DNA of 54,866 bases from Cohnella xylanilytica (GTDB taxonomy: Bacteria > Bacillota > Bacilli > Paenibacillales > Paenibacillaceae). Of this stretch, positions 32,389 to 41,912 are shown one piece after another (position 1 is the first letter of the stretch; each line of letters begins with the position of its first letter). Below the pieces are notes generated by a model. It did no database searches and was not told the origin of the DNA. It saw nothing but the letters and a program-made list of their open reading frames with translations. A program made the translations under genes and the position numbers. The stretch covers positions 1-54,866 of the forward strand of contig NZ_JACJVR010000013.1 in the NCBI RefSeq assembly GCF_014212175.1, read 5' to 3'.

Positions 32389-33144
32389 TTAGCCGAACCG
32401 GCCGCTGATATAATCTTCCGTCCTCTGGTCGGACGGATCGGAGAACAGCTTCTCCGTGTCGGAATACTCCACGACCTCCCCGTTCAGGAAGAACACCGTC
32501 TGATGGGACACGCGGGCCGCCTGGTGCATGTTGTGCGTCACCATGACGATCGTGTACTTGTCCTTCAGCTCCTGGGCGAGCTCCTCGATCTTGAGCGTGG
32601 AGATCGGGTCGAGCGCCGACGTGGCTTCGTCCATGAGCAGGATGTCGGGTTCGACGGCGAGCGCCCGGGCGATGCACAGACGCTGCTGCTGGCCCCCGGA
32701 CAGGCTGAGCGCCGAGCGCTTCAGGTGGTCCTTCACCTCGTCCCACAGGGCCGCCGCCTTCAGGCTGTTCTCGACGATCTCGTCGAGCTGCTTCTTGCCG
32801 CGGATGCCGTGAAGACGGGGGCCGTACGCGACGTTGTCGTAGATCGACTTCGGGAACGGATTCGGCTGCTGGAACACCATGCCGACCTTCTTGCGAAGAG
32901 TCTCGACGTGCACGTCGCCGGAATAGATGTCGGTGCCGCCGATCTCGATCTTCCCTTCGATTCGCGTCCCCTGGATCATGTCGTTCATCCGGTTGAGCGT
33001 GCGGAGCAGCGTCGACTTGCCGCAGCCCGACGGTCCGATGAACGCCGTGATGGCTCGCTGCGGTATTTCCAACGATACATTTTTAAGCGCGTGGAAGGCG
33101 CCATAGAACAAGTTAAGCTTCTCGATCTGGATCAAAGCTTGCAT
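32389..33144 (-). CDS. pstB: Phosphate ABC transporter ATP-binding protein
   Basis: 251 residues. Walker [11 protein letters not shown]-loop [11 protein letters not shown], signature LSGGQQQR, Walker [13 protein letters not shown], and switch His in [20 protein letters not shown] and the MND motif are diagnostic of PstB. Energises phosphate uptake. ATG 33144 with GGGAGG 10 bases upstream; longer frames are shadows. Confidence 0.97.
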   Translation of the reverse strand: MQALIQIEKLNLFYGAFHALKNVSLEIPQRAITAFIGPSGCGKSTLLRTLNRMNDMIQGTRIEGKIEIGGTDIYSGDVHVETLRKKVGMVFQQPNPFPKSIYDNVAYGPRLHGIRGKKQLDEIVENSLKAAALWDEVKDHLKRSALSLSGGQQQRLCIARALAVEPDILLMDEATSALDPISTLKIEELAQELKDKYTIVMVTHNMHQAARVSHQTVFFLNGEVVEYSDTEKLFSDPSDQRTEDYISGRFG

Positions 33145-33281
33145 AGGAACGTATCCTCCCGTAACGGAATTGCCGGTCCGGCGCGGCGAATCGGCCCTGG
33201 CGTCGGTCGGGGTCGGCATTCTCGGATCGATTGCAGGTTCGTAAGGGGACCGCGCGCGGCGCGGCTCCCGTTCGCCATGCG

Positions 33282-34181
33282 TCAGCCTTTGGTCTTGCGC
33301 GAATTGAACCAGAGCGGCACGCGGAAGACGAGGTTGATGAGCAGCACGACGAAAATAAGCACGGAGGTCGCCTTCTGCGCGATCTCTTGCGCGTCCGGCA
33401 CGATCGCCTCCGATTGGACGTACCACAGATGCACGGCCAGCGTCTCGCCCGGGGAGAACAGATTGAAGTCCCACATCTCCCCGGAGGTCGTCACGCCCGC
33501 GGTCAGGATGATGACCGCGCTCTCGCCGAACGCGCGGCCGGCCGTCAGGCAGATGCCCGTCACGATGCCGGACAGCGCCACCGGGATGAGCACCCGCCGG
33601 ATCGTCTGCAGGTGGGTAGAGCCGAGCGCGAACGACGCGTTCTTCAGCTCGACGGGGACGGAGCGGATCGATTCCTCCGTGACCCGGGTCAGGACGGGCA
33701 GGTTCAGGAACGCCAGGCTGACCGCGCCGCCGAGGATGGTGAGGCCGATCTGGAACATCTCGACGAACAAGGCGATGCCGAACAGGCCGAAAATAATCGA
33801 CGGCACCGAGGAGAGCCCCTCGACGCAAATCCGGATGAGGCCGATCAGCCTGTTGTCCGGAGCGAACTCCGCCAGGTAGATGCCGGCGGCCATCCCGAGC
33901 GGAATGGAGATGACGAGCGAGATGAAGAGCAGGTAGAACGAGTTGAACAGGGCCGGGCCGATGCCGCCGCCCTCCTCGATCTCGCTCGGCAGACCGTACA
34001 GGAAGTCCCAGGTCAGCTTCGGCAGGCCGTTCTTCAGGAGCAGGAACAGGAGTCCGCAGATGAACAAAATGACGAGAGCTCCGATCCCCCACACGAGGCC
34101 GGTGAAGATCCGGTCGAGCGCGGCCGCGCGACCGTTGCGCTTGCCGAACGAGTTAGCCGCCGCCTTCGATGGTTGGCTCAT
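33282..34181 (-). CDS. pstA: Phosphate ABC transporter permease PstA
   Basis: 299 residues with six helices and the permease loop ([25 protein letters not shown]). Second membrane half of the channel. ATG overlaps the pstC stop by four bases. A 137-base gap precedes pstB. Confidence 0.95.
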   Translation of the reverse strand: MSQPSKAAANSFGKRNGRAAALDRIFTGLVWGIGALVILFICGLLFLLLKNGLPKLTWDFLYGLPSEIEEGGGIGPALFNSFYLLFISLVISIPLGMAAGIYLAEFAPDNRLIGLIRICVEGLSSVPSIIFGLFGIALFVEMFQIGLTILGGAVSLAFLNLPVLTRVTEESIRSVPVELKNASFALGSTHLQTIRRVLIPVALSGIVTGICLTAGRAFGESAVIILTAGVTTSGEMWDFNLFSPGETLAVHLWYVQSEAIVPDAQEIAQKATSVLIFVVLLINLVFRVPLWFNSRKTKG

Positions 34182-35140
34182 GATTCGCGCGCCCCTCTCT
34201 TCTGCAGGAATCGGACGGCGACGATCATGAGCAGCGAGATGACGAGCAGCAGGAAGCCCATCAGGTAGAGCGCGTAGTTCCACGTCGAATCGAACTCGAC
34301 GCTCGAGATCTGCATGACGATGTTGCTCGTGAGCACCGCCGTCGGGGTGAACAGGCTGCTCGGCATCTGTGCCGTGTTGCCGATGACCATGACGACGGCC
34401 ATCGTCTCGCCGATCGCGCGCGCCATGCCGAGGATGACCGCGTACAGGATGCCGCTGCGCGCGGCCGGCAGGACGACGCGGACGATCGTCTGGAAGCGGT
34501 TGGACCCGAGCGCGTAGGAAGCGTCGCGGTACTTCTTCGGGACGGCGCTGATGGCGTCGTCGCTGATCCGGCTGATCGTCGGCAGCACCATGATCGTGAG
34601 CACGATCGCCGCGGCGAGCAGGCCGTCGGCCAGCTCGTTGCCGGTCAGGTCGCGCAGCAGCGGGATGAGCACGGTGAGGCCGAGGAAGCCGTAGACGACC
34701 GAGGGGATGCCGACGAGAAGGTCGAGCACGGGCCTCAGGATGTTGCGAAGCCACGAGGGCGTCACTTCCGCCAGGAAGACGGCGATGACGACCGAGAACG
34801 GAACGGAGATGACGAGCGTCAGCAGGGTGAGCGCCACCGTGCCGAAGATGAAGATCAGGGCGCCGTAGCGGTCGTTCTCGGGGTCCCAGTCCGCGGAGAA
34901 GAAGAATTCGCGGAACGACACGTTCTGGAACGTCAGCACGCCGGTGCGGAACATGAGGAACAGGATGCACAGCAGCACCAGGCATACGAATACGGCGCTG
35001 GCGATGCAGGCGACGCGGAAGATCGAATTCGACCATCTCAGGCGGGCCTTGCGATCGAACGCGGGGCCCGAGCCGCCGCGAATGCTCTGCCCGAGCTCGG
35101 CCGGGGCTGCCGCCTGGGCGGAGGCGTTCAGATCAAGCAT
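34178..35140 (-). CDS. pstC: Phosphate ABC transporter permease PstC
   Basis: 320 residues, six helices after a polar 35-residue start, with the EAA-type loop (ALGSNRFQTIVRVVLPAARSGIL in part) and VPFSVVIAVFLAEV. Partner of PstA. ATG with AGGAGA 8 bases upstream. Confidence 0.95.
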   Translation of the reverse strand: MLDLNASAQAAAPAELGQSIRGGSGPAFDRKARLRWSNSIFRVACIASAVFVCLVLLCILFLMFRTGVLTFQNVSFREFFFSADWDPENDRYGALIFIFGTVALTLLTLVISVPFSVVIAVFLAEVTPSWLRNILRPVLDLLVGIPSVVYGFLGLTVLIPLLRDLTGNELADGLLAAAIVLTIMVLPTISRISDDAISAVPKKYRDASYALGSNRFQTIVRVVLPAARSGILYAVILGMARAIGETMAVVMVIGNTAQMPSSLFTPTAVLTSNIVMQISSVEFDSTWNYALYLMGFLLLVISLLMIVAVRFLQKRGARES

Positions 35141-35166
35141 GGATGCGGTCTCCTCTCACAAAGAGA

Positions 35167-35200
35167 AGCCAGCTTTGCGCCCAGTACGCTGAAGCTGGCT
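35167..35200 (-). terminator. Hairpin between pstS and pstC (attenuating or mRNA-processing)
   Basis: Stem AGCCAGCTT/AAGCTGGCT (9 bp), extended by AAGAG/CTCTT, followed by TCTCTTTGTG. The poor T-run suggests partial termination, which would leave more pstS than pstCAB message. Confidence 0.6.
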
Positions 35201-35245
35201 GGCTCTTCGATATATGGGGAATCGGGGATGTCGGATCGGGTCCGA

Positions 35246-36103
35246 TTATTTCTTGACGGCCGACAGCGGGATGAACTTCAGCTTCTTCAGCGAGCCGTTC
35301 TGGAACTTGCTGCTCTGAATGTACTCGATGAACGCCTTCGTCGCGCCGGTCGGCTCGCCCTTCGTCATGAAGTAGCCGATGCCCCATACCTTGTACGAGC
35401 CGTTCAGAACGTTCTTCTCCGTCGGAGCGACGTTGTTGATCTTCATCGCCTTCATCTTGTCGGTCACGTACGGAAGGTCGATGTAGCCGATGGAGTTCGG
35501 CGTCGTCTCGATCGTCGTCTTCATGTCGCCGCTGGAGCCGACTTCCTTGTAGTTGTCGCCCTTGCTCATGAGTTCCTTGCCTTCCAGCGCCTTCATCTGG
35601 AAGTTGACGCGCGTGCCGGAGCCGAATTTGCGGTTCACGACGACGATCTCGGCGTCGTCGCCGCCGACGTCCTTCCAGTTCGTCACTTTGCCGGAGAAGA
35701 TGTCCTGGAGCTGCTTCGTGGTCAGGCTGTCCACCTTGACGTTCTTGTTGGCGACGGCCGCGAAGACGGTGACCGCGACCGGGTTGGCGACTTGGCCGTC
35801 GAACTTCTTGAAGCCCGGAACGTCCTTGGAAGCGTCCCAGTCGACCGCGCCGATGTCGGCGATGCCCTTGCGGACGGATTGCGGTCCCGTGATGGAGCCT
35901 GCCGCGGAAGCGGAGATTTTGACCTTCGGGTTCTGCTTCTTGAATTCGCTGGCCGCTTGCAGCGTCAGCGGGAGAAGGGCGGACGAACCGTTGATGACGA
36001 TTTTGCCTTTCAGGGTGCTCGCGGCGCTGGCCGCGGACGTGACGCCCGCCATCAGGGAGACGGCCAGGGCGATCGCGGATACGGATTTAATCCATTTTTT
36101 CAT
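35246..36103 (-). CDS. pstS: Phosphate-binding protein PstS, no lipobox
   Basis: 285 residues. Signal peptide (about 1-28, MKKWIKSVSAIALAVSLMAG...), then the phosphate-binding core with INGSSALLPL, GSGTR-type loop (RKFGSGTRVNFQ) and TTPNSIGYIDLPY. PstS captures phosphate for PstCAB. Most Firmicute PstS proteins are lipoproteins, yet no cysteine follows this signal peptide, so the mature protein would be released or held otherwise. It follows the beta-propeller gene by 33 bases. Confidence 0.94.
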   Translation of the reverse strand: MKKWIKSVSAIALAVSLMAGVTSAASAASTLKGKIVINGSSALLPLTLQAASEFKKQNPKVKISASAAGSITGPQSVRKGIADIGAVDWDASKDVPGFKKFDGQVANPVAVTVFAAVANKNVKVDSLTTKQLQDIFSGKVTNWKDVGGDDAEIVVVNRKFGSGTRVNFQMKALEGKELMSKGDNYKEVGSSGDMKTTIETTPNSIGYIDLPYVTDKMKAMKINNVAPTEKNVLNGSYKVWGIGYFMTKGEPTGATKAFIEYIQSSKFQNGSLKKLKFIPLSAVKK

Positions 36104-36136
36104 GGGATAATGACTCCTCTCGAATCGATCGAATGA

Positions 36137-37537
36137 TTATTTGGTGATAGGCTTCCATACGCCGCCGTCGTTAACGAACAGCTGGTCGTTCTTGACGATC
36201 GCGACTTGGGAACCGGATGCCGCGATCGAAGACACTTCGGCGGATACCGTGTACAGCTGCTTCTTGGACCCGGAAGCCAGGTCGATCTCGTAGATGCCGT
36301 TGTTGGCGTCGTTAACGGAAGCGAGCACGTACAGCTTGCCGCCCGCCAGCACCGTCTCGATCACGTCGGAATCCCCGTAGACGGTCGACGTCTTCTGGTC
36401 TTGGCCGACGACGAGCGCCTTGGCCGGTTGATCTTCGCTCGGCACGCTGACGTAGTAAGCCTTGACTCCGTCATCGGAAGCGACGAAGAGCTTGTCGTCA
36501 GTCGACGTCGTCAGTTGAACCGGCTTGCCTTCGGCAACCGTCGAGTCGAAGGAGAAGATCTGCTGCTGGTTGGCCGAGAAGTCGATGGAGACGTTGTCCT
36601 CGTCCACGTTCGTGGCGTCGCTCGTCACTTTGCCGAGGGTCGTCACCGTGTAGATGAACTTCGTGCCGTCCGGGGAGACGCTCAGGTTCGCCTTGTAATC
36701 GACCTTGTCGTCCAGCAGCTTCGTGATCGTGCCGGAAGCCGGGTCGAGCTTGGCGATGACCGAGCCCTTGTCGCCCTGCAGGAAGAAGATCGAGCTGCTG
36801 TCCGCCGACCAGACGAGCTCCGGCTTGATGTTATTGTCGGAGCTGATCTTCGACGAGACCTTCGTGGCCAGATCGAGCACGTAGACCGCGCCGTCGCTGT
36901 CCGTGTACGCGGCCTTGGCGCCGTTCGGAGCGACGACCAGGTCGGATGCATTCGTTGAATGAAGGAGCTGCTCGTACTTGCCGGACTTGGCGTCGACGAG
37001 ATAGTCGGTGCGTCCGTCGTCGCCCGTTACGGAGACGATGAGCGAGGACGGGCCCGCGAAGCGCGGGTTCTCGGCGCCTTCGAGCAGCTTCACGGTCGAG
37101 ACGTTGATCTGCCCGCCGTAGACCGCCACCGTGCCGCCCAGTCCCGCCACGAGAGGACGAAGGGCGATGTAGCTCGCGCCGTTCACGCTGCGGACCGCTT
37201 GAGCCAGCGAGACCGTCGTCCCGTCGGCGACCAGCTGCTTCGCGTTCAGCTTCACTTCGACCTTGTGGCCGTTCAATTCGACGGTCGTCACCCCGTTATG
37301 TACCGAGATCTGAGCTCCGACCGCGGTGCCGAGGTCGCGGATCGAGACGAGCGTCTCGCCGTTCGAGCGGACGACGCGGAACGGAACCGCGGTGCCGTTC
37401 ACCGCGAAGGTCGCTTCCTGAACTTGGAGGGCCGACGCGGCGGACTTCGCCGGCGTCGCCGCGGACGCCGCCCCTGCCGCGGACGTTCCTACGACTGCTG
37501 CTACTACGGAGACCGCTAATGCTCTCTTCATCAACAT
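36137..37537 (-). CDS. Secreted CuAO-N domain plus beta-propeller protein heading the pst operon
   Basis: 466 residues. Signal peptide (about 1-27), a CuAO-N-like domain (about 38-150: FAVNGTAVPFRVVRSNGETLVSIRDLGTAVGA..., SYIALRPLVAGLGG) and a TolB/WD40-like propeller (about 160-466) with repeats such as LVVAPNGAKAAYTDSDGAVYVLDL, LVWSADSSSIFFLQGD and LSVSPDGTKFIYTV. Only 33 bases separate it from pstS with no terminator, and it carries the upstream promoter region, so it is probably part of the phosphate operon. It may sense or bind wall components or phosphate polymers; that is inference. ATG 37537 or 37531. Confidence 0.82.
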   Translation of the reverse strand: MLMKRALAVSVVAAVVGTSAAGAASAATPAKSAASALQVQEATFAVNGTAVPFRVVRSNGETLVSIRDLGTAVGAQISVHNGVTTVELNGHKVEVKLNAKQLVADGTTVSLAQAVRSVNGASYIALRPLVAGLGGTVAVYGGQINVSTVKLLEGAENPRFAGPSSLIVSVTGDDGRTDYLVDAKSGKYEQLLHSTNASDLVVAPNGAKAAYTDSDGAVYVLDLATKVSSKISSDNNIKPELVWSADSSSIFFLQGDKGSVIAKLDPASGTITKLLDDKVDYKANLSVSPDGTKFIYTVTTLGKVTSDATNVDEDNVSIDFSANQQQIFSFDSTVAEGKPVQLTTSTDDKLFVASDDGVKAYYVSVPSEDQPAKALVVGQDQKTSTVYGDSDVIETVLAGGKLYVLASVNDANNGIYEIDLASGSKKQLYTVSAEVSSIAASGSQVAIVKNDQLFVNDGGVWKPITK

Positions 37538-37656
37538 TGGCTCTTGTCACCCTTCTTTAGGTATCTTAGTGGTTTTAAGCTAACTCCGTACCCTTCTGCC
37601 TGCTGCTTCCCGACCGATCGCTCGAGACTGGATCCCCCCGAATCAGAAGCTCGATA

Positions 37657-37738
37657 ATTGTAAATGGGTTCCTTTACAATCGCTATTATAAGGACGAAGT
37701 GTAAACCGGGATTGGATGGTATATTTTCACATTGTTAA
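37657..37738 (-). promoter_or_regulatory. Promoter region of the propeller-pst operon with possible Pho boxes
   Basis: Minus-strand TATAAT (37685-37690) lacks a good -35. TTTACA (37700-37705) and TTAACA (37733-37738) resemble PhoP half-sites 33 bases apart, three times the 11-base PhoP period, though the two middle sites are poor. Downstream, ATTGTAAA (37657-37664) and TTTACAAT (37673-37680) form an 8-bp inverted repeat. Confidence 0.45.
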
Positions 37739-37799
37739 AATTTGCTCATGTTAGCAAAAGGGGGTCGTCTGACTCTTGCGTATAACCAGAGGAGCGCGG

Positions 37800-38200
37800 G
37801 TTAGCGATGCGGCCATCGGCCGCGGCGGCTGCGAACGGAGCGGCTATGCGCTCGGGCCAGCATGGCCTATATTGGGCCTTCGGCGGCCGACTTGCGCGGG
37901 AGGTCGTGCGGCAGAGGCCCAAGTTGGGCCTTCAGTAGCTGTTACGCACGGAGGGGGTTCAATTTGAGGCTTTCAGCAGCTGACTTGCATGGGGGTTTGT
38001 GCCGCCAAGGCCCAAGTTGGACCTTCGGCAGCCGTCTTGCGGGGGTTCGAGCGGCAGAGGGATAATGAATCTTCGGGATTCTCTATGCAGGGGGAGAACG
38101 TCCAAATGGAGCCGAAATCTAGCCGACCCTATGCGCATGGGCGGCCAACTCAAGATTTTGTAAGGTTCCGACTCGCAATAGCAGCCTAACGCCTCGGATC
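37800..38200. repeat. Degenerate 40-53-bp tandem repeat in an intergenic stretch
   Basis: Related segments of the type CAAGTTGGGCCTTCRGYAGC begin near 37868, 37920, 37960 and 38013, each followed by a G-rich part (GGGGGTT) and GCGGCAGAGGCCC. Spacing varies (52, 40, 53). Nothing else is seen in the gap 37740-38268; open frames across it look accidental. Confidence 0.65.
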
Positions 38201-38268
38201 GCCTCCCTCTTTCTCGCACGGCGGGCAAGCAGGCAAACCCCGACTTCATTCATCCGCATCCGAAAAGC

Positions 38269-38320
38269 AAAAAAGAAGCCCTCCCGAAGGTCGGTCTCCC
38301 GCCTTCCCGGATGGCTTCTT
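38269..38320 (-). terminator. Terminator of the esterase gene
   Basis: Outer stem AAGAAGCC/GGCTTCTT with inner GAAGG/CCTTC pairing, followed by TTTTTTGC on the minus strand. Confidence 0.8.
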
Positions 38321-38350
38321 CTTCTCCTAGCCGGCTCTGAGCCCGCGGGC

Positions 38351-39139
38351 TCAGAAGCCGTTATACTTCAACCACGACGCGCACGCGTCGGTCCAACCGC
38401 GGACATGGGCGTCGTCCTCCGCCAATCCCAAGCCGTGGCGGCCGCGGGCGTACACGTGAAGGTCGAACGGCACCCCGTGCTTGCGCAGCGCCGCCGCGAA
38501 CTGCAGGCTGTTCTCGACGGGAACGGCTCCGTCGTCGGACGTGTGCCAGAGGAACGTCGGAGGCGTGTCGCTTGTCACTTGCTCGTCGTTGCTCATCAAG
38601 GCGACGAGCTCGGGATCCGGCTCCGGGCCGAGCAGATTGGCGCGGGAGCCCTCGTGGGTATGCGGATCGCGCATCGTGATGACCGGGTAGCACAGAATCG
38701 CCAGGTCGGGGCGGCTCGACTGCCGCTCGATCTCGTCCTCCGCGTCCGGTCGTCCCGCGTCGTAATGCGTGGCGGCGGAGGACGCCGCGTGCCCGCCCGC
38801 GGAGAAGCCTAAGATCCCGACCCGGCGCGGATCGATCCCATACCGCTTCGCCTCGTGCCGCACGGTGCGGATCGCCCGCTGGGCGTCGAGCAGAGCGCAC
38901 GGATAACGGTAAGGCGCCACGCGATACCGCAGCACGAACGCCGAGACGCCGATCGAATTGAGCCAGAGGGCGATCGGCTCTCCCTCGTGATAGGCGCGCA
39001 TGCCGTACCCGCCGCCCGGAAGGACGATCACCGCCGGATGTCCTTCCCCTTCCAGCAGATAGGGAGTGATAGCCGGACGGTCCTCGTCCGTCGTTCCCGC
39101 CGCGAAGGGCGCTCCTTCGGGCCACAATAATTTCTCCAT
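38351..39139 (-). CDS. Alpha/beta-hydrolase, esterase/lipase (acetyl-xylan-esterase-like)
   Basis: 262 residues. Oxyanion-hole motif VIVLPGGGYGMRAYHEGEP, nucleophile Ser in GILGFSAGGHAASS, Asp in HTSDDGAVPVENS and His in YARGRHGLGLA. This HGGG/BD-FAE-like branch often removes acetyl groups from plant polysaccharides or sugars. No signal peptide, so it acts inside the cell on imported oligosaccharides. It is downstream of a beta-mannosidase gene but separated from it by a terminator. Confidence 0.82.
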   Translation of the reverse strand: MEKLLWPEGAPFAAGTTDEDRPAITPYLLEGEGHPAVIVLPGGGYGMRAYHEGEPIALWLNSIGVSAFVLRYRVAPYRYPCALLDAQRAIRTVRHEAKRYGIDPRRVGILGFSAGGHAASSAATHYDAGRPDAEDEIERQSSRPDLAILCYPVITMRDPHTHEGSRANLLGPEPDPELVALMSNDEQVTSDTPPTFLWHTSDDGAVPVENSLQFAAALRKHGVPFDLHVYARGRHGLGLAEDDAHVRGWTDACASWLKYNGF

Positions 39140-39229
39140 CAGCCGATATCCTTCCTTCGTCTACCAAGAATAAGGTTCGTCGCTGATAGATTACCATACC
39201 GAAGGGATCGTTCGAAACGGGAACACGGC

Positions 39230-39261
39230 AAAAAAGCGAAACGGGGCCGCCCCCGCTTCGC
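39230..39261 (-). terminator. Terminator of the beta-mannosidase gene
   Basis: Stem GCGAARCGGGG/CCCCGYTTCGC followed on the minus strand by TTTTTTG. Confidence 0.85.
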
Positions 39262-39322
39262 CTTCCTGCCGCATCGCATACGCGTTGCCGTTCGTTGCTA
39301 TGCCGATGCCAATGCCGCTCGA

Positions 39323-41764
39323 TTAGACGTATCCGATCGTCCGGATGCCGTTAAGGCTGATCGCCCGCAGCTCCGCGCCTTCCGGCAGCGAGCCCTTCAG
39401 CACGATCTCCCGGGTCTCGCCCGCGCGCAGATCGAAGAAGTTGTCGGACAAGGCGCCCGGCACGTTCAGGACGCCGACGTCCTTCGCGAAGACGTCGGTC
39501 GTCAGCGTAATCGCCGTGTCCCCGTTGTCCAGCGGCCGGCTCGCGACCTGAACGTTCGCCGGCTTCAGCTTCAACTGGCGCGGCTTGCCGAGCAGATAGG
39601 CTTGGCGCGCCAGGACCTCGCCTCCGGCCGACAGCAGGCTCACGAACACGACGGTCGTCGCCGCGTCGAAGCCCGCGACGTTCAGCTTCCCGATCGCCGT
39701 GGAACGATAGCCCAGGCCCGAGACCTCCCGCTCTTCCGAGCGGACGACGGAATCGGTCGCCAGGTCGTAGAACTCCGCCTTCACCTTGCCGGAGAAGTCT
39801 CCGCGGTCGTGGACGACGAACAGGTCGGCTTCGTCCTGTCCCGGCTCGATCTTCGCGATCACGTTCGGCGACTGGAACGTCCGCTTCATATAGAAATACG
39901 AAGGCTTCTTCACCTTGCCGTAGTCGACGAGCGCCCAGCTGATCGACGGCCACAGGTCGCTCCACTGCCAGATGAGCGCGCCGGACGTGTCGGGCATCCT
40001 GGATACCCAGTGCTCCACGCCGAACCGAAGGGCGTTCGCCTGCATCAGCTGGTTGACGTAGACGAAGTCGTTCTTGTCGGCCGGCAGGCGGTAATCGCCT
40101 ACCGTATAGTAGAAGAGACGCTGGATGCCGTTCGGCGCCTTCTGCATCGCGTCGAACTTCGGATCGCGCAGATCCGCGTCCGGATCGACCTTGTCGAGAA
40201 CGAGCGCGGACGGGTACGACTGCATGCCGAATTCGGACAGGAACCGTCCGTTCACTTCCCGATATTCCTCGTAAGGATGCGTCTGCCCCCACACGTACCA
40301 GGAATGCATGTCGCCGTAGTCGCCTTCGTAGCGCGAATCGTCGAACGTGAGCGTGTACGGGCTCGTCGGCCAGTAAGGACGGAGCGTGTCGCGCCGGCAA
40401 GCTTCCTTCAGCACGTCGAAGTAAAGCTTCTCCCCGAAGCCGTGCTTGCGCTTCTTGCGGCTGCGCTCGATGAAGAACTGGTTCTCGTTGTTGCCGCACC
40501 AGAGCACGATGCTCGGATGATAGCCGAACTCGTCGATGACGAAGTCGGCTTCCCGGCGCACGAGCTCGCAGAACGCGTCGTCGTCCGGGTAGTCGCCGCA
40601 GGCGAACATGAAGTCCTGCCACACCATAATGCCGAGCCGGTCGCACTCCGCGAAGAAGTCGTGGTTCTCGTACGTGCCTCCGCCCCACACGCGGATCATG
40701 TTCATGTTGGCGGCCGCGATGTCCTCGATCTCGGTCCGGTATTCTTCGGCCGTGTCCAGGTTCGGGAACAGCTTCAGCGGAATCCAGTTGACGCCCTTGC
40801 ACAGAATCTCGATCCCGTTGACGACGATGAGGAATTTGCGGCCTTGCTCGTCGTACGGCATCCGAATCTGGACGTCGCGAAGGCCGACCGTGCATGCCGA
40901 TTCGCAGGAAGCGGCCGACGTCCGCACCTCCGCCTCCAGCCGGTACAGAGGCTGGGCTCCGTGGCCGGCCGGGTACCACAGCTTCGGATCGGCGATCTCG
41001 AGGCTCGCTTCGTAGACGCGCTCCCCGGGGGCGAGACGCACCCGCTCGCTCTTCTCCGCGACGATAAAGTCGCCGTCGTAGAGACGGCAGACGAAGTCCG
41101 CTTCGGTCGATTCCCCAAGGGCCGAGACGACTTTATGCTTCGCCGCAATAATCGCCTTGTCCTCGGCGATACTGACGATGCGGTAGCCGAGATGCTCGCC
41201 GCGAACGCCTTCGTAGCTCTCCACGCGCACGGCCTTGTGAATGCCGACCGTAGCCACGCGGGCGCCCCAGTCCCAGCCGTAGCCGTACTGGGCTTTGCGC
41301 CCGAACAGCCGGGGCGAGATGCCGTTCCAGAGGAAGAGCGACTCGCCGAACGCCTTCTCCTTCTCCTTCATCGTCTCCGTCGGAGAGAAGATGCGCACGG
41401 ACAGCTCGTTCTTCGCCTGGGCGATCCCCCGGATATCGAACCGGTAGGAGATGAACATGTTCTCCGTCCGTCCGAGAACGGTGCCGTTCAAGCTCACTTC
41501 GGCGAACGTGTCGATCCCTTCGAAGACAAGCTCGAGAGCTTGCGAGCGAAGCTGTTCGCCGTCAAGCTCGAACGTTCTCGTATATACCCAGTCGTCGTGC
41601 TCGACCCACTCGATCTTCGGCTCGAACAACGTATCGTATTCGTTCGGGAGCGCTCCCTGCTCCATGAGATCCTTCTGGATGAACCCCGGCACCCGCGCCC
41701 GGTATTGCTCGTTCGTCCGGACGTTAGCGGCCGTCCATATTCCGTTTAGTTCCGCGATCCGCAT
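39323..41764 (-). CDS. Beta-mannosidase, glycoside hydrolase family 2
   Basis: 813 residues from ATG 41764 (AGGTG 8 bases upstream); the longer frame crosses the promoter. N-terminal sugar-binding sandwich (GYGWDWGARV motif at 161-170, typical of beta-mannosidases), Ig-like domain, and TIM barrel with RVWGGGTYENHDFFAECDRLGIMVWQDFMFAC. Acid/base Glu427 in WCGNNENQF and nucleophile Glu511 in FLSEFGMQSYPS. It cuts terminal beta-mannose from manno-oligosaccharides. No signal peptide. It has its own promoter and terminator. Confidence 0.95.
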   Translation of the reverse strand: MRIAELNGIWTAANVRTNEQYRARVPGFIQKDLMEQGALPNEYDTLFEPKIEWVEHDDWVYTRTFELDGEQLRSQALELVFEGIDTFAEVSLNGTVLGRTENMFISYRFDIRGIAQAKNELSVRIFSPTETMKEKEKAFGESLFLWNGISPRLFGRKAQYGYGWDWGARVATVGIHKAVRVESYEGVRGEHLGYRIVSIAEDKAIIAAKHKVVSALGESTEADFVCRLYDGDFIVAEKSERVRLAPGERVYEASLEIADPKLWYPAGHGAQPLYRLEAEVRTSAASCESACTVGLRDVQIRMPYDEQGRKFLIVVNGIEILCKGVNWIPLKLFPNLDTAEEYRTEIEDIAAANMNMIRVWGGGTYENHDFFAECDRLGIMVWQDFMFACGDYPDDDAFCELVRREADFVIDEFGYHPSIVLWCGNNENQFFIERSRKKRKHGFGEKLYFDVLKEACRRDTLRPYWPTSPYTLTFDDSRYEGDYGDMHSWYVWGQTHPYEEYREVNGRFLSEFGMQSYPSALVLDKVDPDADLRDPKFDAMQKAPNGIQRLFYYTVGDYRLPADKNDFVYVNQLMQANALRFGVEHWVSRMPDTSGALIWQWSDLWPSISWALVDYGKVKKPSYFYMKRTFQSPNVIAKIEPGQDEADLFVVHDRGDFSGKVKAEFYDLATDSVVRSEEREVSGLGYRSTAIGKLNVAGFDAATTVVFVSLLSAGGEVLARQAYLLGKPRQLKLKPANVQVASRPLDNGDTAITLTTDVFAKDVGVLNVPGALSDNFFDLRAGETREIVLKGSLPEGAELRAISLNGIRTIGYV

Positions 41765-41821
41765 TTCTTCGCACCTGCTTTTGAGAATTTGATAGTCATG
41801 ATAGGAGGTTACAGTTAGGCA

Positions 41822-41865
41822 TATCATCTAAGATTTCGAGAGAAATGTCAAACAAAAAGATGATA
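41822..41865 (-). promoter_or_regulatory. Promoter of the beta-mannosidase gene with inverted repeat
   Basis: TTGACA (41846-41851), 17-base spacer, GATGAT (41823-41828). The inverted repeat TATCATCT (41822-41829) and AGATGATA (41858-41865) brackets the promoter core and could bind a repressor. Confidence 0.6.
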
Positions 41866-41912
41866 AAAAAGACGATCCACCCGACGAAGAAGGGCAAAAT
41901 CGCCTTGTCGCT

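Noticed and set aside
32389..34092. 567-residue frame and 33282-35036 584-residue frame
   Set aside because: Their N-terminal parts are shadows of pstA and pstC; the PstB and PstA starts follow proper ribosome binding sites or ATGA overlap.
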